Assembly (NCBI GenBank): GCA_013397795.1 | Contig: VZTJ01003574.1 | Coordinates: 2,585,284 to 2,649,283, forward strand | Source: Orthonyx spaldingii | Taxonomy: Eukaryota > Chordata > Aves > Passeriformes > Orthonychidae | Reading direction: 5' to 3' | DNA: 64,000 nucleotides | Part shown: piece after piece, positions 1 to 14,230 of the stretch | Numbering within the stretch: position 1 is the stretch's first letter | Layout: the number at the start of each line of letters is the position of its first letter | Made by a program: the position numbers and the translations under genes | The notes under the pieces: generated by a model | Database searches by the model: none | What the model was told of the DNA's origin: nothing | Seen by the model: only the letters and a program-made list of their open reading frames with translations

Positions 1-3000
1 GAAGTAGCTGGTGCAACCAAGCAGCACCAATTGGCATTATCTTAACGCTCTGGGCTGTAAATTGTGTCAGAGCTGTTTTCTGTGTAGCTGGGTCATTCCC
101 TTCGTGAGGGCATGAGCGCCTGGGGCAGGGGAGCACAGATAACCCTGGCCAGGACCTGCCCAGAAGGTCCCTGGAGCTCCCTACCAGATCCCTGAAGCAG
201 CAGCTCTGCAGCAGATCCTTGGACACCAGCAATGGATTGCTACAGTCTTAGAAAAATAGCTGCCAGGCTTTGCTCTACCAGTCACAGCCTTGACACAAGC
301 CACGTGGGCAAGATGAGTCTTGGCAAAGAGGGCACGTCTGAGTGTTGAGATCAGGAATTTCCCCACTCTGGGCCAGTGGAGAAACAAAGAGCAAAGGGGA
401 ACCCTCTACATTCCTGCTACATTTAACTGCATGGTTAGACCAAACAAATCTATTTTCCTTATGCCTGTTGTCAAGATGTGGAGGATTTTTTCCATAAGAG
501 AACTGACAGTGGGATGTGCATGTGAGATATAGGGAGCAGGTCACCCTCTTTCACAGTGCCGATTAGTCTCTCCCAAATGACATTTTTTATTTTTAATTCC
601 AGGTACTTCTTAGTGTATGAGAGGTTCCAGACAGGCCTGATGCTTGGACAGCTGGGACTCGCTCCTGCAGCCCAGAGCCAGGACAAAGCCAGTCCTCCAG
701 GTAGACTGTGTGTCACAGCCTAGGAAAATTCCTGCTTTCCCTTGTACCTGAGGCATGTGCATACACACACCTCCCAAACCTGCTCTAGTTTGGAGTTAGC
801 AGGCACAGGAAAAAAGCTGAAACCTGACTCCAAACCTCCAGGATTGATTGGGCCCAAATGCTCCCCTTTCCATGCCTTGAGACTTTCTCTCCCCCCTCTC
901 CCACATGCACCCCTGCAGTCACAGGACCACCAAGCTGCATTCACCAACTAATCCGAATAAGCATCCCGTGTTTCCCAGCCTAGCAGGACAGAAAACCTGT
1001 CTGACAGCTGAAGTTCCTGCAAGAAGCATGATGAGGTGCTAAGAAAATAATTGTGCTTACAAATTCTTTGGGCTGAAACAGCTGCTTTTGTAGCTGGATG
1101 GGTTTTTGGCTGGCAGTCAGCTCTCCCTACAAGGCATCTCTACAAGACACTCCATTTACTTCCTGTTCCCTAGCAAGTCCCTGCAGGAAAGCAAAGAAAC
1201 TGGGATTAAACATATATGAGAGAGCCCAGCCAAGACACACAATCTGAATTCCCAGACAAAGTGCAAGACAAATATAAGCATCACAGAGGAACAAACGTAA
1301 TATGGGCTTAAGTCTTGCATGAGCCCTCTGTAAATGTGATCTAACAGCAGGCTGCACCTTCCAGCCTGGCAGATTCCATAAATGCAAGGCCTGCAACACA
1401 TCAGAACTCACAAAGAGAGACACAAGGAATCAGGGATTTAGAAAGAGGCTTTAGGGATTCACCATAAACTTGAAGGACATAGAACCCCTACACTCAAATG
1501 ATGATCGGTGCACTGACATAAAATGAATGGGTTCTCTGAGTCCCAACCCAGGTCTGCACAACTGGAGCTACAGGGCTCCAGGTTTTTGATTGGGAAGGGA
1601 AGAAATCAGAAACAAAAAACTTGTCTGAACTGTCCTCTCTCTGAGACAGGTACCCAGTGGCCTCTAATACTATAAGAGCACCTGATGTGTGAGTGACATT
1701 ATCAGTGTACCTCCAGTTGTACCACAGATGAGTCAACAGCTGATTAAAGAAGGAAAAAAGGAGTGAAGCAACACTGCCCAGCCACAGCCAATCTTATATT
1801 CTTAGTTTTCCCAAAATAGTTCTCTGGGGTCCCAGGACAATACTCCAAACACTAAATTTCCTTCATAAGATTAAGAAATCTAAAGGCTGCCTTCCACACA
1901 TGAAGGATTTAACGTAATATCTACTAGTAAAACCCTCAAGTGTGAAAACCTCAAGTATTTAAGTTGAATGTGGTTCTTCACAGGTTTTTCCTCTGCTCAG
2001 GAGGAGCCTGAGACTCGAGGTACCAAGCAGATACACCATGTCCCACTCCCCACAGGAGAAATCCCACTGAATCTGGTGGCATTGTCAGCCCAGCAGGAAG
2101 CATTAATCTCACAGGAAAGGCTATTCTAGTGATGTTTCCAGGACGGTTTTCCAAATCAGAGACGTTTTGGGATCAAAGCCAAGACAGAGCTGGCCAGCAC
2201 CTCCAAGATGGTGGCTGAGTGGAAAATCTCCACAGCGGTAGAAAAAATAGAGGGTAGACACTTTCTGAAGTTTCAATTCTCAAGAAAGAAATGGGAAGTC
2301 TTCCTCTCTCCCCATCGTACAGGCATATTTCCCTACTAATGAAGTGAAAGCGTTTACAAAAGCTGAAAAGGAAAAAACATTCTGCCACCAGAGTAATGAT
2401 TTTTAACAAGTATTTTTAGTATTCACCATGAATAGGGAATATCAAAGCAAACAAGTCCACCTGATACTGTTGACACTTTTTCAGGAAGCAACCATCAGTG
2501 CCACAAGGACATTTTCTGTCATGCTGGCAGGGGGGCAGTGAGCTGCAGACAGCGGCTCAACGAACTCCATTCAAGGGCTTTGTGGAGCTGGGGTCTAAGC
2601 GAGGAAGGGAAGCCTGGAGCCAGAGCACTTCCCATGAGACAGTGAATCAAGGCCTTCCTCCTCCTGTGAGTCAGTGTCACAGGAGGCAAATTGCAGAGAC
2701 TTCTGGCTGGCTGGAGCTGCAGCCATGGCACTGCAGCAGACTGGCTGCTCCGGACGCACGCAGATGGACGGAAGCAGGACAGGAGACCTGCTGGGGAGGG
2801 CCCCTGTTGCAGCTGCTTCTGTTCCAAAGCCTGGCTAGCATCAGTCGTGCTGAGAGGTATCAAAAGGGTAGCAGGCACGTCTGGCCTGTGCTTCATGCAC
2901 AAAAGTGGAAGAGAATAAGAAAGAACAGCTCAGAAGACTCAGAGGAAAGTACAAGGGAAGAGGAACACACGGGTCACAAAGAACATGCAAAGTGCACAAA

Positions 3001-6000
3001 AACCATGCAATTACCTGCTGCAGAAAGAACAGCAGGATGGTCTCATTTCACAGATCCCTTGAGAAAAAGCAGCCTTTCTGCCACTCCATCCTGCTTCAGA
3101 GGCTTTCTTCCATACTTCTCCTTAGCCTCCTGACTGATCCTCTCCACCCAGTTCTCCTCTGTCTATGAGCAGAGCAGGGACACTACTGAAGAGCAAAACA
3201 GCTCATGTCCTTCTGAGAAGCCTACATTCCTCTCTAGTCACTAAAACAGCCCAAACCAACAAGAAATGGTGACTTCATGAGAGAAAACAAGAGTGAGGAG
3301 AAAGGAAGATGGTTTATAAAGTCAGCCAAATATTAGAACATAAAGTCATTGCATTCACATATAAGACAAAGCCTCTGGTTCAGGCTGAACCACATCAGAG
3401 CCTGTGAGGATTGCTAACAGCCTCTGCATGGGTTTGCTGCCCACACCCATTCAGCAAAGGGTACCCACTGCTAACAGAACACGTGTCTTCCTCTTGCTTA
3501 CTTATTTGGAGCTCTTGTTTGGAAACTCCGACTCAGAAAGCTAAGAGCAGCTATTTCCAAATACTTCTTAGGTGGTTGTTCACACACTTGCAATATTCCA
3601 TAAGCATTTGTCATTGCTGATTATCTTAGCAAGCACTGTTTGCAAAGCAGAGGTGAAGAAATGGTGCAAGGACAAGCGATTCACATCCCATCTTAAAGCA
3701 GGCCCCACTTTTGTGTAGCATGGCTGAAGCACATGGAAAGCCTCTTCCTAAAAAGTTCCAGTGACAGACAAGACAAGGTCTCCAGACAGTCTACCTCTCA
3801 CTTCCTAATCCTCAACCACTTAACAAAGCCTTCCCTCTCCAAAGTTTCATGCTGTATCAGACATAACAGCCTGCCTAAAAGAGGGAGATGTGATGAAATA
3901 TCAGAAAGAATAAAGCATGAGGGCAAGGAAACCCTGCAATTTCAATCCACCTCATGCAGTCAGCCTGAAGAACAAGCGGTGAAACCCCAGCTCTGGTGAG
4001 AACCACAGGAGTCTGGCAAACAATTTAGGAGCTGCTTCAGGTACTGTGCTGAGGAGGTGCTGCAATCTCCACCCCAGGATGGAGAGAGCACAAACTGAAT
4101 TTAAAAATCCATGGAAAGTAAAATGGTGAAGGCCTGTAAGTTAAGTTTTCACCAATTCCCACTGTTCTCCTCCAGCTGTGAGCTACTCACTGCTTGCGTG
4201 CTTTCTCCAGAACATCTCATCTCTGGCAAACAACTCAGCATGGATCATGCTGGAAAGTGTGGTCTCCACTTCTTCTGTCACCAGGGAGACTCCTGTAAAT
4301 TGCAGAAATTCAGGGATCCCAGGGTCCCACCAGGGAAGGGAAGGAGGGGCACCAGGTTTGAGTAAACCAGAGTGGCTTAATCTAACAGAAGGGCTGGTCT
4401 CAATCCCACTGTTACTCTGTACTCTGCTGATGTTTCCAGCACTGGAGATGCCTCCATGAGCCAGACTCAGTTCACTGAACTGACAGAAGACTAACAGAAC
4501 AAAAAACCACAGCAGCAATGATGGGCTCAGTCACCTGCCCTGGCTGCATCCACCCGGTGCATGTGAGACTCTTGCAATGAGTGCCCAAACCAGGTATTTT
4601 GAGCTGAAGGAGCACTGGACACTTACTCCCTTGAGAAACTCGTTTTGTGCACACTGAACTGACTTTGCTGGGCTTGTGTGCTACTAGTCCACCAAAAGGC
4701 CATGGGACAGCCAACAATTCTCTTTTCACAACTTCTCCCTTATGTATTTTAACTTTTTCTGTGATTTGGAACAATCCCTTCCTATTTGTGCATGCCTCAC
4801 ACAAGAAGGTCCCATCTCTGATGGGAGGGCTTTGCACATTATGACAAACAGCAGCAGCAAAGTCCTGCCCTCCACTGAAAAGTCCCATCTCTATGCAAGA
4901 GTGGTCACTCCAACCTCACTGCTGGGTGAAGACATTTTCTTCCTCCCACAAGAGATAAGTAACAGGATCTGTTCAAGTCATGCTCTCTGCAAGGCAAAGC
5001 AGCAGCAGGTAAGGCCAGTGGACACTCCTTACAAGGAAGTGGAACATTCCCTCACTTATGCACCAGGAACAACTGCAGCCACCCTAAAGGGTGCGGGGAG
5101 AGATAGGACTGTGAGGTAGCACAAGGAGATAATGGAGAAAACTAAGAAATATGTGGATTCATCGTATTTTTCACGCTTCAGTTCCTAGAAAATATTTCTT
5201 CCTCCAGTCTTCAGCAGCGTGAAACATCTTTCAGAGAACAGCAGCATTTCCAACACCCTACAGCACTTGGAGAGAGTTGGCAGAGCAAGTCCTGGCTACT
5301 TCCAGCCAGGCACCTCTGGCTCCTTGGCTGCCACACTGCCTGTCCCATCTGGCCACAAGAGAGATGGGAAATTCATTCAGTTTTACAGAAAACTGTAAAT
5401 TCACAGGGAAACATATGCAACTCTGCAAATTCCCAAACAATTCTGGCAATAAAAAGTCTGAGGGTTGCAAACCCTCAACTCTTTTGAAGCAATCATTTTA
5501 AACCACACTTGATTATTTCAGTTGGCGAGATTACTTGGAGATGATATACTGCCACTTGAACAAAGGTAAATTTGAGGTGAAATCACTCAAAAGGACTCAA
5601 AAGGACAGTGGGGAGGTGCTTCTACTGGCACACCTGCAAGGGCAACTGAAATAAGTGACAGAAAGCCACAGCAAACACCAGTCCCTGCTCCCACCAGTCC
5701 TCCCAAAAACCCACACTGAGAGACAGAAGTCACACCTCTTGGCTCCCAAACCACTATTGATCTATTAGGCCCTACTGTCCCTGGCCTCTGGATGAAAAGC
5801 ATTTCTGGGTAAAAATAAGGATACTGCTAGGTCTTCCTTACATTTCCAAGTCAAAATGAGGAAGGCAGGCCAAGGGCCTTGTCACAGCTGCCAGTCACCA
5901 CAGTATTACATCAGCCACAATGCTACAATTCCAAAGACAGTTGGAATTGAAAGTTAAAAAAAGAGGCATGAAAGTTAAAAAAAGAGGCTGAATCAAACCT

Positions 6001-8760
6001 GCGATACTCCCAAAAGATATCCTGAAGCTTAATTTTAAAAAAAAGTGCTCTACTCCTTTCTGTAGTTATTTTTAATCTGGGGTGGACTGTGTCGTCCTGG
6101 AACCGAGTCAAGTGAAAAGTAGATATTCAAAGCACTTTACTCTCCCCCTGCTGCCCCTCTGCTCTGTGTCAGTCATCACTTCTGGGTTTGTAAAAGCTTA
6201 GTGGGATTTGCACAGGGCCAGGCAAATCAGGCCCCCCATTTACTGCTATACAACAAATATATTCCGGTAACTGGCTGTTCTCCTGCCAATGCCTTCTGTT
6301 TTCCAACTCATTTCATCTTCTTTAGTGACTTTATTTCAGACAAGTGGATAACCAGAGCCTTGGGTTGGCTCCATATGTGGGTTCTGCCTCTCAGCAGTGC
6401 CAGTTAATTCTTTGCAGAAATCCTGCTCATGTGGGATGCAGGTACAAAACCTCTCCTCCCCATGCTGGACTCAGTTTATTGCTCCCGTTTCCGCTCCCTT
6501 TTCACCATCAGTCAGCCCACAAAGCACTGACTGCTTCTCTGCCTGAGGCTTTCCCCAGCTGCCTCCCTGCCTTTCCTGCCAGGCTTTTGCCAAGGAAACC
6601 TGTCCACACCTATGCAGGCTGGGGCCGTGCCTTTGTTTTGGGCAGTGACGTGGGCTTGGGGTGGAGGTCACCATTGTTTCAGCTCCCTGATTCCACAAAG
6701 GAGTGTTAATAATTTCTTACAACCGCAGTAAATGCAGAGTGGCAGCTACACCCAGCCTATAACATTAGACATCACTGCTTTTCCTCTTACCTGCCAAAAA
6801 GAGGGGTTCTTTCTTTTTTCACGGGAAGGTGCCTGAGGTTGCAATGCCATGTAGACAGAAGCCACTAACTTTAATGGGCTCTCTCTCAAACATGTGGACC
6901 ATACTGGTGCACAGACAGGGTCACCCTGCCCTGAGCCAGGCCTAAGAACTCCTGGGGCTGTTTGGATCAGAAATCAGAGCTGGGGTTCCTCCCTCACACA
7001 CCATCATGTTTCCCCTCACAAGGAAGGGATGCAGGGGATAATGCAGCTGCCATCTGTGGTGTTCAAACAAAGTGGTTTGACAGTGTTAACAGAAAATACA
7101 ACTGTGCTGTGGAAAGCAGATGCATTTTCACAAAAATTAAGTACCTTTCATTGAGCCCATAAAAGGTATTTCTTGCAGAGAAATTGTACAAGTCAGTCAG
7201 AGCATCTCTAATTTGTCTCAAGAGGTACCTAACTCTTAAGGTGCTCTCTGACTTGAAGAGTGCAATTATACACCAACCTTTGGCTTCTCTGAGCATCATA
7301 TAAAGAAAAGAAAACAGTAGGAAACATCTCCCATGCCTCTTCCCTGCCTTGTGTAGCATGAAGTTTATGTGCAAGAACTAAAACATCAGAGCCAGAAGCC
7401 CTAATTTGCAGAAAATAATCTCATTTTTCATATTCAGTGCAACATTAAACCCATCCTTCCAAAACTCAGCTGTGCCAAGGCTTGTGAGCTTAGAGTGAAA
7501 TTATCCCCAGCAGAAAAGTTTCACTGCCCCAGCAAAAAAAGAGGAGCAGTGGAAAACAGAAACAAAATTACACAAGTGGTGAAAAGTAAAAGGAGGTGGT
7601 TTAGACACATCCCAGCTTGATATGCAATGTTTCAGTAACCAGGGTGAGGAAATGGGTTTTCCTTTTAAGCAAGGGAGGGCCAGATCCTTGGCTGGAATAA
7701 ACCATGTGCCAGACCCTGAGCTGCTGTGAATGAGCAACAATCCATTGATTTCAGCAGGGCAGCACTGATTTTCTCCTGACAGTGTCACAGTAATGCAATT
7801 CTAAATTAAAATCATGTGGAGATGTTGTTTTGATAAAATGTTGTTAAATATTAAATATACCATAAGTGAACTGAACTAAAATGAACCTAATATGAGAAAG
7901 AGCAAAGGGAATGCCTCTCTGTTGTAATGTGGACTCGGAGGGTAGAAAGAATTGCAGGACAATTTGATGAAACCCCTTGAAGCATTCTCACTGACTAATT
8001 AGTCTCTATATTCTCAAAGGTTTCAGGGTTTAACACATTTCCTCACGCTCACTAAGAGCTCATTGTAATTCCTGCAGCCAAAAGAACCAAGGATGCAAAG
8101 CACAGCTGGACCAGATGGCAGAGAGGTGACTGCAATGGTGATCCCCTCACTAGCTCCCAACAGCACAGACAGCCCAGAGGGGCCTGCTGGGCTTGCAGCT
8201 GGTGAGTCCTGCACAGAATCCCACTGGCAACTCAACCGCTGCAACCAGCTGAGAGAAACCAAAGGATATTCTTCAGCTGCAGACATGGAAGCAGCACCCT
8301 GGGAACCCCTTGAGCATCACAGCAGCCAGGCAGGGGAGACATTGCAATCACTTGTGCAACTCTGTCTCGTTTAGTCACAAGGTGGACGTGAGCAGGACTA
8401 TTGCAGCCACACCAAGTAGGGAGTGATGGATTTCTCACAGAGCACCCTGGGCACTCTTCTCCCAGTTGATGTTCTCCCTTCTAGATCCATCCTTGCAGCC
8501 ATGGTCACTACATGACAATGACCTACCTTGCCCTGTTTAGCCAAACCCCAGTTCCCCCTGATCCCAAGCAACCAAGCTTCTCAGCCTCTGTCAGGATCAG
8601 CTGGGAAGATGCTAATTCCCTGCTGAAGTGGGTGGCACTCTTCATTATGTTTCAGGCCTGAGAAATCTCACCAGTGCGCTGAGAACCACAGGGCTCCTTC
8701 CTAATTACACAGCAGAGCACCACATGATTCATGTCAGCAGCTCCCCGGCCCCCTCAGCTC
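1..8760. other. Intergenic DNA without recognisable gene
   Basis: I read both strands and recognise no exon, RNA gene or retroposon. Besides the 19 bp duplication at 5.95 kb there is a small ACTCAAAAGG tandem near 5586. Open frames up to about 210 codons (2498-3133) begin at non-ATG codons, resemble no family I know, and have equal-sized competitors in other frames. Confidence 0.5.
5949..5988. repeat. Short direct repeat, 19 bp x 2 with 21-bp period
   Basis: GAAAGTTAAAAAAAGAGGC occurs at 5949-5967 and 5970-5988, separated by AT. This is a recent slippage-type duplication. Confidence 0.9.
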
Positions 8761-8814
8761 CATCCTGGCTGGTGTGACACAACAAACCCGAGTGGAAGTG
8801 ATTAGCAGGTTGCA

Positions 8815-8955
8815 AGCAGGGCCGCCTGCTCCGCAGCACCATTGCCAAACCCGGCGCCTGAGCGGCCGCAGCGGAGCCTGGTGAATCACTGCTCCCCTGC
8901 ATTGCAACATCGGAAGTTGCACTTTAAAACCCTTCGCCCGGGCTGCTCTCGGATT
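8815..8955. promoter_or_regulatory. Isolated CpG-rich patch, possible small promoter or enhancer
   Basis: About a dozen CpGs, including a GCGGCCGC octamer, occur within some 140 bp of surrounding CpG-poor DNA. A TTTAAAA sequence follows near 8925. No exon is recognised nearby. It could be a small promoter of an unannotated transcript or an enhancer core. Confidence 0.35.
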
Positions 8956-8959
8956 TCCC

Positions 8960-11900
8960 AATGAAGGCTGGAGGAAGATGGAGAACCCAGGCTGAGTACA
9001 TTATAGATGCATTTTTAAATTCCCAGGGGAGGTTCGAAAATTAGAATTAGCTCTAGGGCCCCTTTTGTTTTTGTTTTCCCCTTCCCTCCTCTCTTTCCTT
9101 TTGCTCTGATTAACTTTGGTGACTGGCTTGCACAATTTTATCAGGTTGGGCCTGATGAATCATTCATCTCCAGCAAGCAACAGTGAGAGAGCGCAGGCCA
9201 GGCAGGGTCTGTGTTGCAGTAACCAAAAACAGCAAAAAAAAAACCCACCCCCACCAAGAGACAGGGAATGGGGGCAGGGAAAAATGAGACAGTGGGCCAA
9301 CAGCACTCATGGACAGCTTTCCGATGTCTGGTCTCAGACAACTAGCAGCACATTCATTTGTAAGCCTGCCAGACCTCCTAGGAAACCTAAAAGGCTGCTG
9401 TTATTTATAAAGCTAGATGTAGTTATTCTGCCTGTGTGCAAGACTAGCTCATTATATTTATAGGTACCTGTCCCATTCACCTACTTCTGGGCCCTCATTC
9501 CCATAAATCCATGAGGCTGGCAAGATCTGCCTTCAAACACTGAGATACCTCTCCTTTTCAGGCAGGGCCATTTGGAAGTGTCTGTCACCACTGCGGGGCT
9601 CAGCAGCATGTACATGTAAATGTATACCTGAAAGCACCACATTTCTGTCAACATACAGGAAGACAGATTCAAGAATTTGTCTTCCACGTGGAGAGCACCA
9701 GATTTTACGTTTCGTTTGCAAAAATCTCCCAGTAAATCTTAGCCACAAAAGTTTGATTTAATGATGGTTTAAAACTGTCAGCTGGCTTCAGTAGAGAAGA
9801 TATACAAGCCAGTCCCATCAATTCTGGCAGCCTGGAATACCAGCCCCCCTTAACAAAAACAAAATCAGCCCTCCTAGATTTTATGCCTGAACCTCAAACA
9901 ATCTTCCCATAAATCCAACTTGGAGCTCATCTAGTCAGGCATGAAGAGCTTTGCAAACAGTGAGGCTGGGGCCGTGGGCAAGCAAAGGCAGCTCCCTACA
10001 AGTTACACTGAGGACAGGAAAACCAAGAGATTTGGCCTTTCCAGTTTCTGGATGTTCACACACAAACACAAGAGAACTTTTCTATTTTGAAGGTGAAAGA
10101 TTTACATCTCAACAATAAAAGTAAAAATGGCACAGACAGCTGTATGGCACATCTCTCTTTTGAGACCAGCTGGGCTCATTCCTGCCAACCAGAAGCCTTG
10201 CCCAAATGTAGATACAGAAATCGAGGCAAAATGCTACTTCCAGTTGCACATACATTCAGAAACTTTCAAGAAGAACCATGTCCTACCAGTCCTAAACCCA
10301 GATTTCTTAAGTGCTTCAATTTGTGCCATCATTTTGGACCAGCAATTGCAAAATGGCATGTAAACCCTCATGCAGGTGTCCAGGCCTGGCTCCCTCGAGC
10401 AGGCACACAACCATGGCAAAAAGCATTTTAGCTCTCTGCAAGTCTCAACAGTGGGTAGGTCTTGGGAGGAGTCTCAAAGAGCCCACTCAGAGGAAGAAAC
10501 TTACACAATCCAAGGACAGATACCATTTTCCCTTCTTAATCTCTTGGAATCATTCCCCCTCTCTCAGTCATGAATTCAAAGTCATCCAGAGAAAAGTATC
10601 TGCCCTTGTGTAATGTATTTCAGGGACTGATTATATAACATTTGATGTAGCATAAACCCATAAAAAGCCCTCAAAAGACAAGAACCAAGGAAAAAGTAAA
10701 GGTGTTCCCTCAGATTAGAGAATACCCATATCCCACATATCTATCCAAGAAGAGCCAACAGTCCAAAGCTGAGAGGGAAAGATGCTAAGATCTGTGGGGC
10801 TGGATCTGGAGGTAGGAATTTTCACATCTTAGTTCCAGTGTCTGACTCACTGCTGCAGTAAGCAGGTGTCTCTCTACAAGAGGTAGGCACAAACATTTTA
10901 ACCCAAATTTATATTTCTCTATTAAAGTCGTCGTCTACATAATGTAGCATTTACTAATAATCATCTCAAAAGATTCCCAACCAATTCTCCTAGGAACCTA
11001 AACAACACAGCTTTGGGTTAAGGGTGTGAGAGAGATGAAGCAAAGCTGACTCAAGCTGCTTCCAGTGGCTAAGCCAAGTGAAATACAATAAATACAAAGC
11101 AAACCTGATTTTTCCCTTGCTGCTGCACACAATATTTGCAAGCAATTACACTGGCTGCAGCAGTTTAACACTCAGGAGAATATCAAGATACTTTGTGTAT
11201 TATTTACACATCTAGTTATGAAATTCAGGTCATAAACGGAAAAGAAAACTAGATTTTTAAAACTATTTTGTGCTTTAAGATGCCCATTGCAGGGACAAAT
11301 GGAAACAAATAAATACATTGAGGCTCTTTTCTCTGTGGACTTCCATCTTAGATGATCATTTGTACCTCTCCAGGATTAACAGCAGCTTGCAGTTCCCTCC
11401 TCTATGATCAGCATAGATTTTACTTCATCACTTCTACCTTATAATCCATAACCACAGATGATTTATAGCATGTTCTTTAAAAACCCTCCAGTCTCACTGT
11501 AAGGCAGTGAAGAATCCATGTTCTCTGGTAGGTTAAGGCCACAATCAGTCAACCTCAGAGGAGTGAAATGCCACCAGGTGTCCTGGGAGAACGGAAAGAC
11601 AACAGCACGTCTGGGAAAGGATGAAGAAGAAAAAAAAAAATCCATGCAGAGTTAATTTTGTTAACATAATCTGACCATCTCCCATGTGCCTTAGAGGATA
11701 CCCGAGGACTTCTCTAGCAAAAGACACGTGGAACTCAGCTGACTGCTAACAAGGTGGGTACTGTGCACTCAGCCCAGAGCTCAGATTTCATTGAGGTAAA
11801 TTAAATAGTGACCTACAACTACCATTACCTGAAAGCTGACCAGCGGCCACGGTTCAGCTCCTAGAAAATAGCCATACCTGCCCTAGCTCAGCAGCAAATC

Positions 11901-13630
11901 AAGCCTGGAAGTTAAGCAGCCCCTCCATCCAAGAGCTCCTTACCCTCAATATGAACACACACGGTCTACACTGACAGGTGGAAGCTTCCCTGGATCTGTG
12001 TTTGGGGGACACAGGACCCTTTGGACCTCTAGGTTGCCCTGGCCTTCTGCTCCCATGCTTTTAGGGACCTGGAGACTGGGCTGCAGCAAACACCAGATAT
12101 TGAGTGTCTCTGCAGGTCACTGCTTCATCTCCAGATCTTCTCTGGTGTGGCAAACATCAACTCCCTGTCTGTAAAGCAAGCACAGATTTTAGGAGAATTC
12201 TCTTTCAAGGGGAAAGCACCTTCTCTCCCCACTACCCCCATCCTTGAAGCAACACTGAACAGCCTCTGAAGTCTGTTAATGTTGGTGTAGCAGGGTTGGC
12301 TTTGCAGGAGGACTTTTAACATCATCACCAGGACACCTTATTTTTCAGTTCTGGAGTGCTACAAGAAGAGACACCTCAAAAAAGAAAAAAAAAAAGAGAG
12401 AAAATAAAAGAAAGGGCTGGAATGAAGTTCACTCCCAAAGTAAAACTAAAACACCAGAAACAAACACTTCCATTTCTGGACTCTGGGGAAGAAAGAAAAA
12501 AGTTTCTCTGTCAGGGTCTCAGCAACAGAGTAGAGCAATGGATGACAGAGTTCCTCTCCAAGTGTTTGGGGAACATCCCACAGAGTCTGAAAGCAGCATT
12601 TACAATGCTGTTTTGCAACTGGTAGAAGAATCACAGTATGATCCAGTAATCAAGGAAAGGAGTCAGATTCATAGAAATTTTTTTTAACCCATAATAAATT
12701 ATAGTTTCCTAAACTTTATTGAGGTCACAAAGTCAGAACAAAATTTGATCAAAAAATACAATTATTGTGCACAGAAAATCTTGAAAAATGTCACTAAATA
12801 CTCAGGGGAAAAACAGTGAGTGCCTTTTTAATGAAAACCAAGCCTGTGGATTGCTGGTTTCTGAAAGCAGTTTGCTAAATGGTTTTGTTTTCCAATAAGC
12901 AAAACAAATACTGGAATGGGCCCACAGTCCTTTCTTTTCTCTTGCTCCAAACCTCCCCATTTTTCAAAGTGGAATAAAGGATGTCTCTCCTCCAATTTTA
13001 AAACCAGTAAATTGCTTCCAAATGTACTGTGAGCCAGAAGGGAGATAGGGCAGTAGAAGAACATCGGGAGACCCTGATGTATCCTGGGGATTGCAGTGAA
13101 TGGACAACAAAAAGCAAAAGCAAAACCTGCTCCTGACAAACTAGATTGGGAAAGTGCCTGGAGATGGGGCTTATCGTGCCCCAACTTGAAACTCCCCAAG
13201 CAAAGCACACACCCATGTCTCTACATGAAAGCAATGAGATGGGAAGGAAGCACAGTTAGGGTTTGGTGCTGCCAAAGCCCCATGCAATTACAGGCAAGAG
13301 TAAACACCTTATTCAAGGATGAGCAATCATCCCTCAAGGGAAAACCCTGGAGCTTCCAGCCCTCCCAGGAAGGTCACAAATGCATACAGGAAACAAGCGG
13401 AGACTTGCACAAAGGGAATGAGCTAAACCTCACTGCCCATGAGGGAGGACCTGAACAAACAGGTCCATGTGCTCCAGCACTGGGCACAGATTTCAGAACA
13501 AACACATGGGAAGCTGTGGCATCACTGAACCTTTTATTTCTGAAGTGCCAAGATTATTATTTAATCCTTCTTCCTAGTACAACAACTGCCATTAAAACTC
13601 CAGTTTGGCACCTAATTTAGTGCTCCTGAC
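8960..13630. other. Intergenic DNA without recognisable gene
   Basis: Unique AT-moderate sequence. The stretch 9380-9470 has TTATTTATAAAG and TATTTATAGG words and could be regulatory. A purine tract lies at 12.4 kb. No exon or transposon was recognised. Confidence 0.5.
12378..12416. repeat. Purine-rich A/G simple repeat
   Basis: An A-dominated tract with interspersed G (AAAAAAGAAAAAAAAAAAG and following), about 39 bp, essentially without C and with a single T. Confidence 0.8.
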
Positions 13631-13634
13631 AAGA

Positions 13635-13780
13635 GCCTTTCCTCCAGGCAGAATAGGTGGGAGCATGAAGTTGGGAGCAGATCTGTTCCTTATAAAGGCA
13701 AGGGATCCTCAAATTGTACCCAGTTCTCATCAGCCCTTCCTTAGCACATCTACATGCCCATTACAGAGGCTTCAACATCT
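13635..13780 (+). repeat. Diverged local duplication, copy A
   Basis: This segment (GCATGAAGTTGGGAGCAG ... AGGCTTCAACA) aligns with 14085-14230 over about 145 bp, with roughly three quarters of bases identical by eye and only one-base gaps. It is either an old tandem duplication or two copies of an unrecognised interspersed repeat. No protein was recognised in it. Confidence 0.75.
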
Positions 13781-14084
13781 CCCAAACAACTCATGGCTTG
13801 AATTGTCTTTAAATCCATTCTTCACTTTTCGGGCCATCTACTTAGTACAGCCAAGTCTACAGCCTTGCAGATGCTATTTCCCATTCATAAGGGCCCAACA
13901 AGGCATGAGCTGTACAGTGTCTGATCCAAGAAATTCATATTCTGAAGACTTACTCATTGGTAGCTATTGAGAACACTTCTGCAGAGCTGTGGGGGCTCCC
14001 AGGAGATGAGCATATGTGCTCCTCTGTAGTCACATCCCTGCCACCATCCCACACAACAAGGCAGCTCTCAGCAGGCTCAGAAGT

Positions 14085-14230
14085 CTTTCCTCTGTGGAAG
14101 AAGGGGTGGTGGTATGAAGTTGGCAGCAGAACCCTTCCTCACAGATGCAGGGGATCCTGAATAATATACCCAAACTCTGGTCAATCCTCCCTTAACACAC
14201 CTACATACCCTCACACACGCTTCAACAGAC
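14085..14230 (+). repeat. Diverged local duplication, copy B
   Basis: Partner of copy A, offset by about 449 bp in the same orientation. Shared blocks include ATGAAGTTGG, GGGATCCT, a ACCCA-centred block, TACAT and CTTCAACA at the end. The roughly 300 bp between the copies is not duplicated. Confidence 0.75.

Noticed and set aside
2498..3133. 211-codon plus-strand frame
   Set aside because: Starts at GTG, overlaps open frames on both strands, and no similarity to a known family is recognised.
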